The translations under genes and the position numbers were made by a program. Under the pieces are notes generated by a model that ran no database searches, was not told the DNA's origin, and was given only the letters and a program-made list of their open reading frames with translations. Shown here in pieces: positions 7,650-15,560 of a stretch of DNA of 19,252 nucleotides (within the stretch, counting starts at the first letter, position 1; every line of letters begins with the position of its first letter). Source of the stretch: UBA12151 sp964600645 (GTDB lineage: Bacteria > Patescibacteriota > Minisyncoccia > Moranbacterales > UBA9337); the NCBI GenBank assembly GCA_964600645.1, contig CAZRJL010000016.1, forward strand, positions 1-19,252, written 5' to 3'.

Positions 7650-8132
7650 ATGAATAAAAAAACGATTATCATTATTGTCGTGATTGCGGTTTTGGTTTTG
7701 GCAGTATGGGGAATTTGGGAATTATTAAGTCGGGATAAAAATCCTTCCGGAGAAGAGCAAGCTAAAACGGTATATCAAGTGATGGTGGCGATTCGCGATC
7801 AGAAAAGTTCCGATCCGGTCGAGGACGCGCGCAGCTCGCTTAAGGCGGGGGATGTTCTTTTGGTTAAAAGCGGAGAAAATAGTCCTTGGTCGGACACGGA
7901 AAAAACCAGCAGTCTGATTTTGAAAATGGAACTTTTTCCTGATGAGGTGCAAAAGCTCGTCGAGTCGGTGACGGAAAAAAATTCCGATTCGGAGGAGGCC
8001 CAAGAAAATATCACACTCCTGCGCAAATATCGCATTGATTTCGATGAGATTGATTTTGACGCGGAAAAATGGAACGGCGTTCAGCCCTTTGACGACAAAA
8101 CTTTTGATTGGTCAATTGTGGAAGAAAAATAA
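7650..8132 (+). CDS. Membrane-anchored protein of unknown function
   Basis: A protein of 160 residues that I cannot assign to a named family. It has a short Lys-rich N-terminus (MNKKT), one hydrophobic helix at residues about 5-25, then an acidic soluble domain expected to face outward. Its core (about 41-105) reads VYQVMVAIRDQ, then SSDPVEDARSSLKAGDVLLV, then W(S)DTEKTSSLILKMEL and DEVQKLVE. From memory, similar DP.ED...SLK.GDV and TE..S.LIL patterns recur in Candidate Phyla Radiation proteins without a known role. The C-terminus is Asp/Glu-rich. It has its own promoter-like sequence upstream and is separated from the next gene by a second promoter and a hairpin, so it may be monocistronic. 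Confidence 0.75.
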   Translation: MNKKTIIIIVVIAVLVLAVWGIWELLSRDKNPSGEEQAKTVYQVMVAIRDQKSSDPVEDARSSLKAGDVLLVKSGENSPWSDTEKTSSLILKMELFPDEVQKLVESVTEKNSDSEEAQENITLLRKYRIDFDEIDFDAEKWNGVQPFDDKTFDWSIVEEK

Positions 8133-8139
8133 TTTGCGT

Positions 8140-8168
8140 TTGCGTAAAATCCCCATTTTTAATATAAT
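8140..8168 (+). promoter_or_regulatory. Putative promoter of the O-antigen-ligase-like gene
   Basis: TTGCGT at 8140-8145, a 17-bp spacer and a perfect TATAAT at 8163-8168. The predicted start near 8175 gives a leader of about 130 nt that carries the hairpin at 8207-8238. Confidence 0.45.
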
Positions 8169-8206
8169 AAGAGCTAGGATTTACGCGTTTAAAAAAGCAT
8201 TCGTCC

Positions 8207-8238
8207 GGTTTTCCGAAAAAACATTTTTTCGGAAAACC
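8207..8238 (+). promoter_or_regulatory. Long perfect hairpin in the leader (terminator or leader structure)
   Basis: GGTTTTCCGAAAAAA (8207-8221) is the exact reverse complement of TTTTTTCGGAAAACC (8224-8238), leaving two loop bases; in RNA the loop would open to 4-8 nt. No clear T-run follows (TAGCATTTCTT). It could end the upstream transcript or fold in the leader of the next gene. GCTAGG at 8173-8178 can pair with CCTAGC at 8237-8242, which would compete with the base of the hairpin. Confidence 0.6.
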
Positions 8239-8305
8239 TAGCATTTCTTATTTAAGCGTGCGAGTTGAGAAATATTGAAACATTAAACACGAAATTAATA
8301 AAAAT

Positions 8306-10837
8306 ATGGAAATAAAGGTAAATACGGGCGCCGGAACGGAAAACAAATTGGAACGTTTTGCTCCAAAAATCGAACCCAAGCAAAACGCTGTTGCTCCGGA
8401 AACAAAAAAAGAAGTTGTCGAAAAAGAAAAGAAAAGTTTTTTTGGTTTTTTTGGCAATATATCCGACAAGATTATCGGACTGAGTATTTTTATGATTTTT
8501 TTCGGGGTTCCGTTGTTTTTCACCGGAATTACTTTCCAGGGAATGGCATTTGAAAAACAGATTTATTTTTATCTCTGGCTATTGGTTGGATTGGTGGCTT
8601 GGTTGGCAAAAAGCATCAAGACCGGAGAGATGAGAATTCGCAAAACTCCGCTTGATATTCCCATTCTTTTGTTTTGGGGTGCCTATCTTGCTTCACTGGC
8701 TTTTTCCGTCGACCGCTGGCACAGCTTTTTTGGATTTTTCGGAGATCCGTCAAGAGGATTTTTGAACGTGACGGCTTTTGTGGTGGCATATTATTTTTTC
8801 TTTTCTCATATTGAAAAAGAAAGAATAAAATTAGCATTGGGCGCAATTGTCGCGAGCGGAACACTGGTGTCGATTTGGACAATTGTCCGTTTGCTCAATT
8901 TGCAAATTTTCCCGCAGGTTGTTTTGGAAAACTCTCCTGCAAGTTTGTTGGGGTCGTTTTCGGGATTGAATATTTTTCTGGGAGCTTTTGTCCTTTTGTC
9001 TGCCGGTGCTATTTTGAAAATCGTTTCTTTGGACAAACTGTCGGGAGTAAAAAAAATAGCAACAATAATTTTTCTTTTCGTGGCTCTTTTTTTCGGCGCG
9101 GCAGCTTTTGTTTTGGTGCAAAGTTTCGCGTTTTGGCCGGCGATTTTGCTTGGAAGCGGAATTTTTTCATTGTATGCTTTTTCCCGAGTGATAAAAATGC
9201 CGTCTCGTTGGATTTGGCTTCCGATGGCGGTTTTCGTTTTGTTTCTGGCGATTTTTATGGTAGGAAATGGAAATTTGAATTTGTCGCGCGTGAGTCTTCC
9301 GGCGGAGGTAAGTCTTTCCTATGGAGTATCTTGGGATATTATCAAAGAAGGACTGAAAGAAAATGTCATTTCCGGATCGGGACCGGCGACATACGGATAT
9401 GCTTTTTCGAAATTCAAACCGCAAGATTTCAATTTGAACCAATTCTACGATTTGCGTTTTTACCAAGGCTCGGGATTGCTATTTGAATCTGTTCCGACAA
9501 TTGGAATCTTAGGAGTAATTGTTTTGTTTTTGTTGGTTTTTTCTTATCTGAGCGTTTCTGTCTATTTGATTTCGCGGGAAAAAGACAAAGAAAAAACATT
9601 ATCTTTGTCATTTTTTTCCGCTTCGGTTATTTTGATTCTGGGAATATTTTTTTCCAAAGCTTCTGGTCCGGTCGTACTGCTTGGATTTTTGGTGTCGGCG
9701 ATGGCATTGCTTTCAATTATTTTGGAAAGCGAAGCGGAGGCGAACTATTTTGATTTGTCGCTTAAGGCCTCTCCAAAATACGCGCTTTCTTTGGCCTTTG
9801 TTTTTGTGGTTCTCAGTAGTGCGATTGTGTTTTCTTTTGTGTTTTTGGGAAAAGTTTTTGCCGGCGATGCACTGGCGGGAATGGCAATCAAGGAAAGCCG
9901 CGCGGACAGAGAAAAAGCGGTGGAGAAAATGCAACGGGCGATTGCGCTCAATCCGAAAGAGGGAAGATATTATACTCGCTTGGGACAGGAATATTTGATT
10001 TTGACCAATGAGCAAGCAATTGGCAAGGACGCGAAGAATAATGCGGAGGCGATCAAGAAATATCTGAGCAATTCCATTCTTCTTTTGAATAAGGGAAAAG
10101 AATTGATGAGCAATGATTTGAACGCGGTAGAAAGTTTGGCGCAGGCGTATGAAAATGCGGGACTTTATGTTTTTGAATCAAACAAAAAGGCGCTGGAAAA
10201 TTATGAAGAAGCCGCCAAGCTTGATCCGAATAATCCGAACTTGCAAGCCAAAATCGGAAAGGTTCGAATGACTCTTTCTGGCGCGATGGAAGATGGCGAT
10301 GAGAAAAAAGCGTATATGGAAGACACCAAAAAAGTTTTGGAAAAATCCGTAGAGTTGAAAAAGAATTTTGCCGACGGATATTATAATTTGGCGCTGGCTC
10401 AGGAGCAGATGAGGTCGCTGGACCCTTCGGTCGCAAATATGGAAAAAGCTGCGGCACTCAGTCCTTCCAATGTGAATGTGTTTTTTAATCTGGGAAGATT
10501 ATATCAAAAGCGTTCCGGAGAAGATGATATAAAAAAGGCGGAAGCGATTTTTAAAAAGATATTGGAAATAAACAAAGATGATGTTAACACAAATTTCAGT
10601 CTTGGACTTTTGTTTGAAAAAACCAACCGCAAGAATGAAGCGATTGAGCAATATCGAAAAGTTATTTCCTTAGTTGAAAGCGGACAGCAAAATGAAATCT
10701 CAAAGAAAAACATCGAACAAATAAACGCGATGATTTCAAATATTCAAAAAGGACAAAATAACAATACTCAGCAAGTTGAGGAAAATGTCTTGGAAAATCA
10801 AGAACAAAAAATCCCTGAGGTTGAGGTTATCGAATAA
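8306..10837 (+). CDS. O-antigen ligase-like (Wzy_C type) polytopic membrane protein with C-terminal TPR domain
   Basis: A protein of 843 residues. Residues 1-50 are charged and cytosolic. About ten or more hydrophobic segments follow between 55 and 517 (for example 56-77, 86-101, 116-134, 152-167, 174-196, 216-240, 251-271, 305-320, 398-421, 438-470, 492-517). The loop at about 340-395 (SWDIIKEGLKENVISGSGPATYGYAFSKF in outline, then FYQGSGLLFE) resembles the large external loop of O-antigen ligase/polymerase proteins. SVDRWHSFFGFFGDPSRGF (134-152) is also typical of the Patescibacteria form. From about 525 to 790 there are TPR-like repeats (REKAVEKMQRAIALNP, ALENYEEAAKLDPNNP, NVNVFFNLGRLYQKR, NEAIEQYRKVI). 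A Gln/Asn/Glu-rich tail ends the protein. The likely role is transfer or polymerisation of surface glycan, with the TPR part binding partners. Substrate and activity are not shown by sequence. Confidence 0.85.
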   Translation: MEIKVNTGAGTENKLERFAPKIEPKQNAVAPETKKEVVEKEKKSFFGFFGNISDKIIGLSIFMIFFGVPLFFTGITFQGMAFEKQIYFYLWLLVGLVAWLAKSIKTGEMRIRKTPLDIPILLFWGAYLASLAFSVDRWHSFFGFFGDPSRGFLNVTAFVVAYYFFFSHIEKERIKLALGAIVASGTLVSIWTIVRLLNLQIFPQVVLENSPASLLGSFSGLNIFLGAFVLLSAGAILKIVSLDKLSGVKKIATIIFLFVALFFGAAAFVLVQSFAFWPAILLGSGIFSLYAFSRVIKMPSRWIWLPMAVFVLFLAIFMVGNGNLNLSRVSLPAEVSLSYGVSWDIIKEGLKENVISGSGPATYGYAFSKFKPQDFNLNQFYDLRFYQGSGLLFESVPTIGILGVIVLFLLVFSYLSVSVYLISREKDKEKTLSLSFFSASVILILGIFFSKASGPVVLLGFLVSAMALLSIILESEAEANYFDLSLKASPKYALSLAFVFVVLSSAIVFSFVFLGKVFAGDALAGMAIKESRADREKAVEKMQRAIALNPKEGRYYTRLGQEYLILTNEQAIGKDAKNNAEAIKKYLSNSILLLNKGKELMSNDLNAVESLAQAYENAGLYVFESNKKALENYEEAAKLDPNNPNLQAKIGKVRMTLSGAMEDGDEKKAYMEDTKKVLEKSVELKKNFADGYYNLALAQEQMRSLDPSVANMEKAAALSPSNVNVFFNLGRLYQKRSGEDDIKKAEAIFKKILEINKDDVNTNFSLGLLFEKTNRKNEAIEQYRKVISLVESGQQNEISKKNIEQINAMISNIQKGQNNNTQQVEENVLENQEQKIPEVEVIE

Positions 10838-10847
10838 CTTTGAAATT

Positions 10848-10887
10848 CAAAATGCAAAATGCAAATCTCAAAATGACAATTTGAAAT
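10848..10887 (+). repeat. Dispersed AT-rich repeat, intergenic copy
   Basis: CAAAATGCAAAATGCAAATC and the next 20 bases match 17561-17600, inside lgt, at 35 of 40 positions by eye. A related sequence in inverted orientation lies at about 11065-11099, so the pseudogene remnant between them is bracketed by inverted relatives. Confidence 0.6.
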
Positions 10888-11050
10888 AGCATTAAAATCT
10901 GCCAACGAAACAAAATACTGGCTGTTGGTGATAGCGCAAATAGTAAAAGAAGAAAATAATAAAAAGGAATCTCAATAAATTCTCAAAGAAGTCATTGAAA
11001 TTGCAAATATTCTGGCATCTTCAATTTTAACCACAAAATGTAAAAAATAA
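10877..11050 (+). pseudogene. C-terminal remnant of a second four-helix-bundle (S23-type) gene
   Basis: This frame reads QFEIALKSANETKYWLLVIA, then QIVKEENNKKESQ, a TAA at 10976-10978, then ILKEVIEIANILASSILTTK before a TAA at 11048-11050. EIALKSANETKYWL and ILKEVIEIANIL are the third and fourth helices of the four-helix-bundle family. The N-terminal half is missing, with a TGA directly upstream, and the inner stop breaks what remains. It is a different lineage from the copy at 7200-7513, judging from the NETKYWL versus NESKHWF form. Confidence 0.75.
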
Positions 11051-11062
11051 TTTTACATTTTG
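11034..11062. terminator. Hairpin between convergent genes, possible bidirectional terminator
   Basis: CAAAATGTAAAA (11034-11045) and TTTTACATTTTG (11051-11062) form a perfect 12-bp inverted repeat with loop AATAA. It lies between the ligase-like gene and topA, which converge. The stem is AT-rich, so termination strength is uncertain; A/T runs inside the arms serve both directions. Confidence 0.45.
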
Positions 11063-11099
11063 CAGATGTGATTTTGATTTTTGAGATTTGATTTTCGAA

Positions 11100-13316
11100 T
11101 TATTTGAGTTTGTCCGGGCGGTGGTTCGGGCAGTTTTTGTCTGAGCATCTTTCGGGGATGGTTTTTGTCCCTTCCATCATCAGTTTTCCGCATAAAGGAC
11201 ATTTTTTTCCGGTCGGCTTGGCTTTTATGGCGTAGCGGCAAGTCGGATAATTCGAGCAAGCATAAAATATTCCAAAGCGACCTTTTCTCTCCATCATTTC
11301 TCCTTTTTGGCAATCGGGGCATTTGACTCCGGTTTTTCTTTTAGCAACCTCTTTGGGATCTTCTTTGATAAATTTGCATTTGGGAAAATTCGAGCAAGAA
11401 ATGAATTTTCCGAATTTTCCTTCGCGCTGGACAAGTGCGCCTCCGCACTTGGGGCATTTTTCTCCCGTCTCCTCCGGTCCTTTCATTTCTTTACCTTCTT
11501 CGGTTCGCGCTCCGGAACATTTGGGAAATTTCGAGCAACTCATAAATTTTCCATTTTTGCCAAGCTTCCAAACCATTGGTCCGTCGCAAACAGGGCACTT
11601 AAATTTGTCGTCAACTTTTCCAAGGTCGGTGATTTTTTTCGTGTCTTTTTTTGATTTGATTTCCTTGGTGAACGGTCCGTAAAAATTTTTGAGAATTTTT
11701 TCATATTCCGCTTTGCCTTCAGCAATGGCATCCAAGTTATTTTCCATCTCGGCGGTGAAAGAATCGCTAATATATTTTTCAAATTCTTTTTCCAAAAACG
11801 AACTTACTACGTCTCCGGTGTCGGTGGGGTGGAGGGCTTTGTTTATTTTTTCCACATAGCCGCGATCTTGAATGGTTTTAATAATAGTGGCATAGGTCGA
11901 AGGCCTTCCGATTCCTCTTTTTTCCAATTCTTTGACCAATCCCGCTTCGCTATATCTGGATGGCGGTTGGGTTTCTTTTTCCGCGCTGTCTATTGAAATA
12001 AATTTCAGCAAATCCCCGGTAGAAATTTTTGGAAGCTGGATATCTTCGCTTTTGGCGGCGCTGTCAACCAAAAGCCAGCCATCAAAAAGCGTGCGCGATC
12101 CGTTGATGATAAAATCCGGAATACTCTTTGAAATTATATTGGTTGAAATTCGCGTACGTAAAACCTTAGCATCAACCATTTGGGAGGAAACCGTTCTTTG
12201 CCAAATGAGTCGGTAGAGTTTTTTTTGATCGGGAGTGTCTCCGGCATTTTCATTGGCGCAGTCAGTCGGGCGGATAGCTTCGTGAGCCTCTTGTGCGTTT
12301 TTACTTTTTCTGGAATATTTTCTGAATTGATATAAGTCTTTGGAGAATTTTTTTTCAATAATTCCGGCGATTTGATTCTGCGCTTGCGAACTTAATGTTG
12401 TGCTGTCGGTTCTCATATAGGTAATAAGTCCAGCTTCATAGAGCTGTTGAGCGATGCGCATTGTTTGCGATGGAGAAAGTCCCAGGCGGGAGCTGGCGGT
12501 TTGTTGCAGAGTGGAGGTAATAAAAGGTGCGCGCGGCGAGCGTTTCATTTCGGTTTCCTTAATATCGAAGACTTGCCAGTCTTCTTTTTTTCCGGCGGAA
12601 ATTATGCGGTCAACTTCTTTTTTGTCGCGCGGTTCTTTTGAGCAAGTAAAGGTCAGTTCATTTTCATTTTTTGCTTTGAGATTGGCGGAAATAGTCCAAA
12701 ATTTTTCTGCAGTGAAGGCGCGAATTTCCCGTTCCCGTTCCATGATAATTCGGAGTGCCGGAGATTGGACGCGTCCGGCAGAAAGACCGTAGCGAACTTT
12801 TTTCCAGATGAGCCCCGAAAGGTCATAACCAAAAAGGCGGTCGAGAACGCGACGCGCTTCTTGCGCTTTCACTAATTTTTTGTCGATATCACGTGGGTGC
12901 TTCATTGCTTCTTGTACGGCTTCTTTGGTAATTTCATGAAAAACAACCCTCTTTATATTTGAATTCTTAATTTTTAATTCTTGATTCTTAACTTCCATTC
13001 TTCGCTCCTTGTTTCTTCCAAGATTCAAAGCCTGGGCTATATGCCACGCAATCGCCTCTCCCTCGCGGTCAGGGTCGGTTGCCAACAGAATTTCCTCCGA
13101 TTTTTCCGCGAGAGTTTTTATTTCCTCCACGACTTTTTCTTTGCCGGGGGAAATTTCATAGTGCGGAATAAATCCGTTGGGAATATCAATAGCATCTTTG
13201 TTGCTTTTTGGTAGGTCGCGAACATGACCCACTGAAGCGCGCACAGTGTATTTTCCGTCTAAATATTTGGTGATGGTTTTCGCTTTTGAAGGCGACTCGA
13301 CGATAAGAAGTTTCAT
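11100..13316 (-). CDS. topA: DNA topoisomerase I with four C-terminal zinc-ribbon motifs
   Basis: A protein of 738 residues that relaxes negative supercoils by cutting one DNA strand through a tyrosine. The Toprim domain begins MKLLIVESPSKAKTI (E7) and holds DPDREGE (residues 81-87). SAGRVQSPALRII (179-191) and the active-site segment LITYMRTDS (297-305, Tyr300) are intact, as is GIGRPSTYA (468-476). Four Cys4 clusters follow at about 573-600, 621-647, 666-693 and 706-730; the last is spaced differently (CPLC...CSDKNC). Residues about 101-121, between ALNL and KRVVFHEITKEA, are an extra Lys/Asn-rich stretch encoded by AT-rich repeat DNA (12954-13016). The gene starts 7 nt after the dprA stop on the same strand, an arrangement found in many bacteria, and probably shares its promoter. 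No Shine-Dalgarno is visible. Confidence 0.97.
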   Translation of the reverse strand: MKLLIVESPSKAKTITKYLDGKYTVRASVGHVRDLPKSNKDAIDIPNGFIPHYEISPGKEKVVEEIKTLAEKSEEILLATDPDREGEAIAWHIAQALNLGRNKERRMEVKNQELKIKNSNIKRVVFHEITKEAVQEAMKHPRDIDKKLVKAQEARRVLDRLFGYDLSGLIWKKVRYGLSAGRVQSPALRIIMEREREIRAFTAEKFWTISANLKAKNENELTFTCSKEPRDKKEVDRIISAGKKEDWQVFDIKETEMKRSPRAPFITSTLQQTASSRLGLSPSQTMRIAQQLYEAGLITYMRTDSTTLSSQAQNQIAGIIEKKFSKDLYQFRKYSRKSKNAQEAHEAIRPTDCANENAGDTPDQKKLYRLIWQRTVSSQMVDAKVLRTRISTNIISKSIPDFIINGSRTLFDGWLLVDSAAKSEDIQLPKISTGDLLKFISIDSAEKETQPPSRYSEAGLVKELEKRGIGRPSTYATIIKTIQDRGYVEKINKALHPTDTGDVVSSFLEKEFEKYISDSFTAEMENNLDAIAEGKAEYEKILKNFYGPFTKEIKSKKDTKKITDLGKVDDKFKCPVCDGPMVWKLGKNGKFMSCSKFPKCSGARTEEGKEMKGPEETGEKCPKCGGALVQREGKFGKFISCSNFPKCKFIKEDPKEVAKRKTGVKCPDCQKGEMMERKGRFGIFYACSNYPTCRYAIKAKPTGKKCPLCGKLMMEGTKTIPERCSDKNCPNHRPDKLK
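12954..13016. repeat. AT-rich intergenic-type repeat translated inside topA
   Basis: Read on the minus strand this encodes about RNKERRMEVKNQELKIKNSN, a stretch absent from the family pattern at this place. TTAAGAATCAAGAATTA (minus-strand sense of 12975-12991) occurs exactly in the intergenic gap before lgt at 17360-17376. Confidence 0.65.
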
Positions 13317-13323
13317 TATTTTT

Positions 13324-14403
13324 TTATGTGATTATATAATTCTGTCCTCCGATGTTTTTTACCATACCTTTTATTTCCATTATTGACAAGGTGGAGATGG
13401 CGGAGCTGGTTTCCATTCGGGATAATTTTATTATTTTATCAATGTGCAGTGTTTCTCTAGAAAGTATTTCAAGAATCTTCTTTTCTTCCGCCGAAGACGG
13501 AATTATTTTCCTTGCTTCTTGTGCAGCGAGGCGTTTTTCTAGGTTCAATTCTTCTAAAATATCCTGAGCGGAAGACACCAGTTTGGCGCCTGCCTTGATC
13601 AGGTTATTGGCGCCTGCGGAAGTGGGGGAAAAAATCGGTCCGGGTACGGCGAAAACTTCGCGATTAAACTCCAGTGCCAAGTTGGCGGTAATCAGCGTGC
13701 CGCTTTTTTCCGCCGCTTCAATGACAAGTGTTCCAATTGTCATTCCCGCCATAATTCGATTGCGCGCCGGAAAAGTTCCGATTCCGGCGGAAATTCCCAG
13801 CGGATAGTCGCTTAGCAGTACTCCCTGTTCAAGTATTCTCCGGGAAAGGGCGAAATTGGCAGCCGGTCCGATGTTTTTGTCGTTCAGTCCGCTACCCAAG
13901 ATGGCTATGGTTTTTTCTCCGGCGGAAAGACAAGCGCGGTGAGCGATGGCGTCAACTCCCAGTGCCATTCCGCTCACGACGACAATTCCCGCTTGCGCCA
14001 GATCGCGAGCAAGCGACATCGCTACCTGCTGTCCATAGTGGGTTATTTTTCGTGAGCCGACGATTGCCAACATTGGTTTTTCATTGAAAGAAAATTCTTC
14101 TCCTTTGACATAGAGTAGTTGCGGAGGATTGTGGATTTGCCTGAGAAGCTGTGGATAAGCTGGATTTTCAATGTCGAGAATGCGGATGTTTTCTTTTTGC
14201 AATTTTTCAAATTCCACATCCGGATTGATTTCTTTCCTTTTCGCTTCAATAGTTGCTGATAATTTTTCCCCGATTCCACTTTGGCTCAAATCGGAAAAAG
14301 AAGCTTTCCAAATATTTTCACCACTGCCAAAACGGTCGAGTAAAATTTTTATTTTCGCCGACCCAACACCGTCGATTAAATTGAGAGCATTTAAATATTT
14401 CAT
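13324..14403 (-). CDS. dprA: DNA processing protein DprA (RecA loader in natural transformation)
   Basis: A protein of 359 residues, usual for the family. DprA binds incoming single-stranded DNA and loads RecA during transformation. Residues about 1-60 form a helix-hairpin-helix/SAM-like region (LNLIDGVGSAKIKILLDRFG). The Rossmann-like core has YPQLLRQIHNPPQLLYVKG, AIVGSRKITHYG, VVSGMALGVDAIAH and FPARNRIMAGM, all diagnostic. A C-terminal winged-helix domain occupies about 300-359 (EEKKILEILS...LSIMEIKGMVKNIGG). The first ATG lies six bases after a perfect -10, so the mRNA may be leaderless. It is the first gene of a dprA-topA unit. Competence is plausible for Patescibacteria, which usually keep com genes, but no other competence gene is in this window. 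Confidence 0.96.
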   Translation of the reverse strand: MKYLNALNLIDGVGSAKIKILLDRFGSGENIWKASFSDLSQSGIGEKLSATIEAKRKEINPDVEFEKLQKENIRILDIENPAYPQLLRQIHNPPQLLYVKGEEFSFNEKPMLAIVGSRKITHYGQQVAMSLARDLAQAGIVVVSGMALGVDAIAHRACLSAGEKTIAILGSGLNDKNIGPAANFALSRRILEQGVLLSDYPLGISAGIGTFPARNRIMAGMTIGTLVIEAAEKSGTLITANLALEFNREVFAVPGPIFSPTSAGANNLIKAGAKLVSSAQDILEELNLEKRLAAQEARKIIPSSAEEKKILEILSRETLHIDKIIKLSRMETSSAISTLSIMEIKGMVKNIGGQNYIIT

Positions 14404-14409
14404 TGTTAA

Positions 14410-14418
14410 ATTATAGCA
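14410..14418 (-). promoter_or_regulatory. Extended -10 promoter of dprA, predicting a leaderless mRNA
   Basis: On the minus strand TGCTATAAT (14418-14410) is an extended -10 element. Counting from the last T as -7, transcription would start at 14403, the A of the ATG. No good -35 is seen, as is common for extended -10 promoters. Confidence 0.6.
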
Positions 14419-14420
14419 TA

Positions 14421-14449
14421 TTCAAAAAATATTAAATTAGTGGTATAAT
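14421..14449 (+). promoter_or_regulatory. Promoter of the AI-2E transporter / lgt gene group
   Basis: TTCAAA at 14421-14426, a 17-bp spacer, and TGGTATAAT (extended -10; TATAAT 14444-14449). The predicted start is near 14456, a leader of about 33 nt. It is back to back with the dprA promoter. Confidence 0.6.
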
Positions 14450-14488
14450 TCATTCAAAGTTAATATTCGTATATTAGTAAATAAATCT

Positions 14489-15550
14489 ATGCAAATAAAA
14501 AATTTCAATGTGTATTTTTTCGTTTTAGCGTTGGTCATTGCTTCGGTGGCGGCGTTTTTTTTGATCAAGCCGTTTTTTACGGCAATTCTGATGGCGGGAA
14601 TTCTGGCAGTAGCGTTTCATCATCAGTATAAGTTTTTTTTGAGAAGTACCAGGCAATGCAAAATTCTGAGCGCGTTGTTGACTATACTTTTGGTTTTGGC
14701 GATCATTATCATTCCTTTGTTTTTAGTGTTTGGATTTTTGGCGGATGAAGCCGGTAACGCTTATCAAAGAATTTTGTCTGATCGGAATTTTTATGAAAAA
14801 CAAGTTGAGAATGTATTTAGCTTGATTGATCACGCCCCATTACTCAATCTTTTGGAAACGGATAAAATTTTTAATCAGGACCAATTGTCTCAATCACTAA
14901 AAAGTTTGAGCCAAGGATTATTTGGGTTGATTCAATCGGTATATCAAAACATAGTTAAATTTATTTTGCTGACTTTCGTGATGTTTTTTACAATGTTCTA
15001 TTTGCTTACGGAAGGGGAAAAATTGATTGACAAAATGAAATACATCAGTCCATTAAGCGATAAATACGAAAATATTTTAGTGGATAGGTTTGTTTCTATG
15101 ACGCGAGCGACATTGAAAGGAACTATTGTTATCGGATTGGTGCAAGGTTTTCTGGGAGGAATAACTTTTGCTATCGCTGGAATTCCAGCGCCGTTTATTT
15201 GGGGCTTGGTGCTCACGATAATTTCAATTCTTCCTGCTGTCGGTCCTCCGATTGTGATGATTCCGGCTGGAATTATTCTTCTTTTTTCGGGTCAAATTTG
15301 GCAAGGGGTTTTTGTTTTAATTATGTCGGTTGGTCTTGTTTCTACGATTGATAATATTTTGCGACCGGAGTTGGTTGGTCGCGACACTCAAATGCATCCA
15401 TTGTTGGTTTTCTTTGCTACTTTGGGAGGGATTATATCATTTGGCTTGATGGGCTTTATTATCGGACCAATAATAATGGCACTTTTTTTGGCACTCTGGG
15501 AAATATATGGAAAAGAATTCAAACGTCAGTTGAATACTTTTAATAAGTAG
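14489..15550 (+). CDS. AI-2E family transporter (PF01594 type) integral membrane protein
   Basis: A protein of 353 residues with about seven or eight membrane segments: hydrophobic stretches at 8-45, 60-85 and 148-172, then 205-345. The C-terminal half has the family signature: TRATLKGTIVIGLVQGFLGGI, AGIPAPFIWGLV, ISILPAVGPPIVMIPAGI and DNILRPELVGRDTQMHPLLVFFATLGGI, then FGLMGFIIGPII. The family includes TqsA (linked to autoinducer-2 export), sodium/proton antiporters and many proteins of unknown cargo, so AI-2 transport should not be assumed here. A promoter stands just upstream. The stop is 10 nt before the next gene, and the unit probably continues through lgt. Confidence 0.93.
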   Translation: MQIKNFNVYFFVLALVIASVAAFFLIKPFFTAILMAGILAVAFHHQYKFFLRSTRQCKILSALLTILLVLAIIIIPLFLVFGFLADEAGNAYQRILSDRNFYEKQVENVFSLIDHAPLLNLLETDKIFNQDQLSQSLKSLSQGLFGLIQSVYQNIVKFILLTFVMFFTMFYLLTEGEKLIDKMKYISPLSDKYENILVDRFVSMTRATLKGTIVIGLVQGFLGGITFAIAGIPAPFIWGLVLTIISILPAVGPPIVMIPAGIILLFSGQIWQGVFVLIMSVGLVSTIDNILRPELVGRDTQMHPLLVFFATLGGIISFGLMGFIIGPIIMALFLALWEIYGKEFKRQLNTFNK

Positions 15551-15560
15551 AATTTGGAAG

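Noticed and set aside
8875..9486. Open frame of 203 codons overlapping the O-antigen-ligase-like gene
   Set aside because: It lies in another frame of a well-supported gene, with Phe/Cys-rich low-complexity translation and no family features.
10874..10978. Stop codon recoding (TGA as Gly or Trp) to explain the interrupted four-helix-bundle gene at 10877-11050
   Set aside because: The remnant also contains a TAA, and no intact gene in the window uses TGA in frame.
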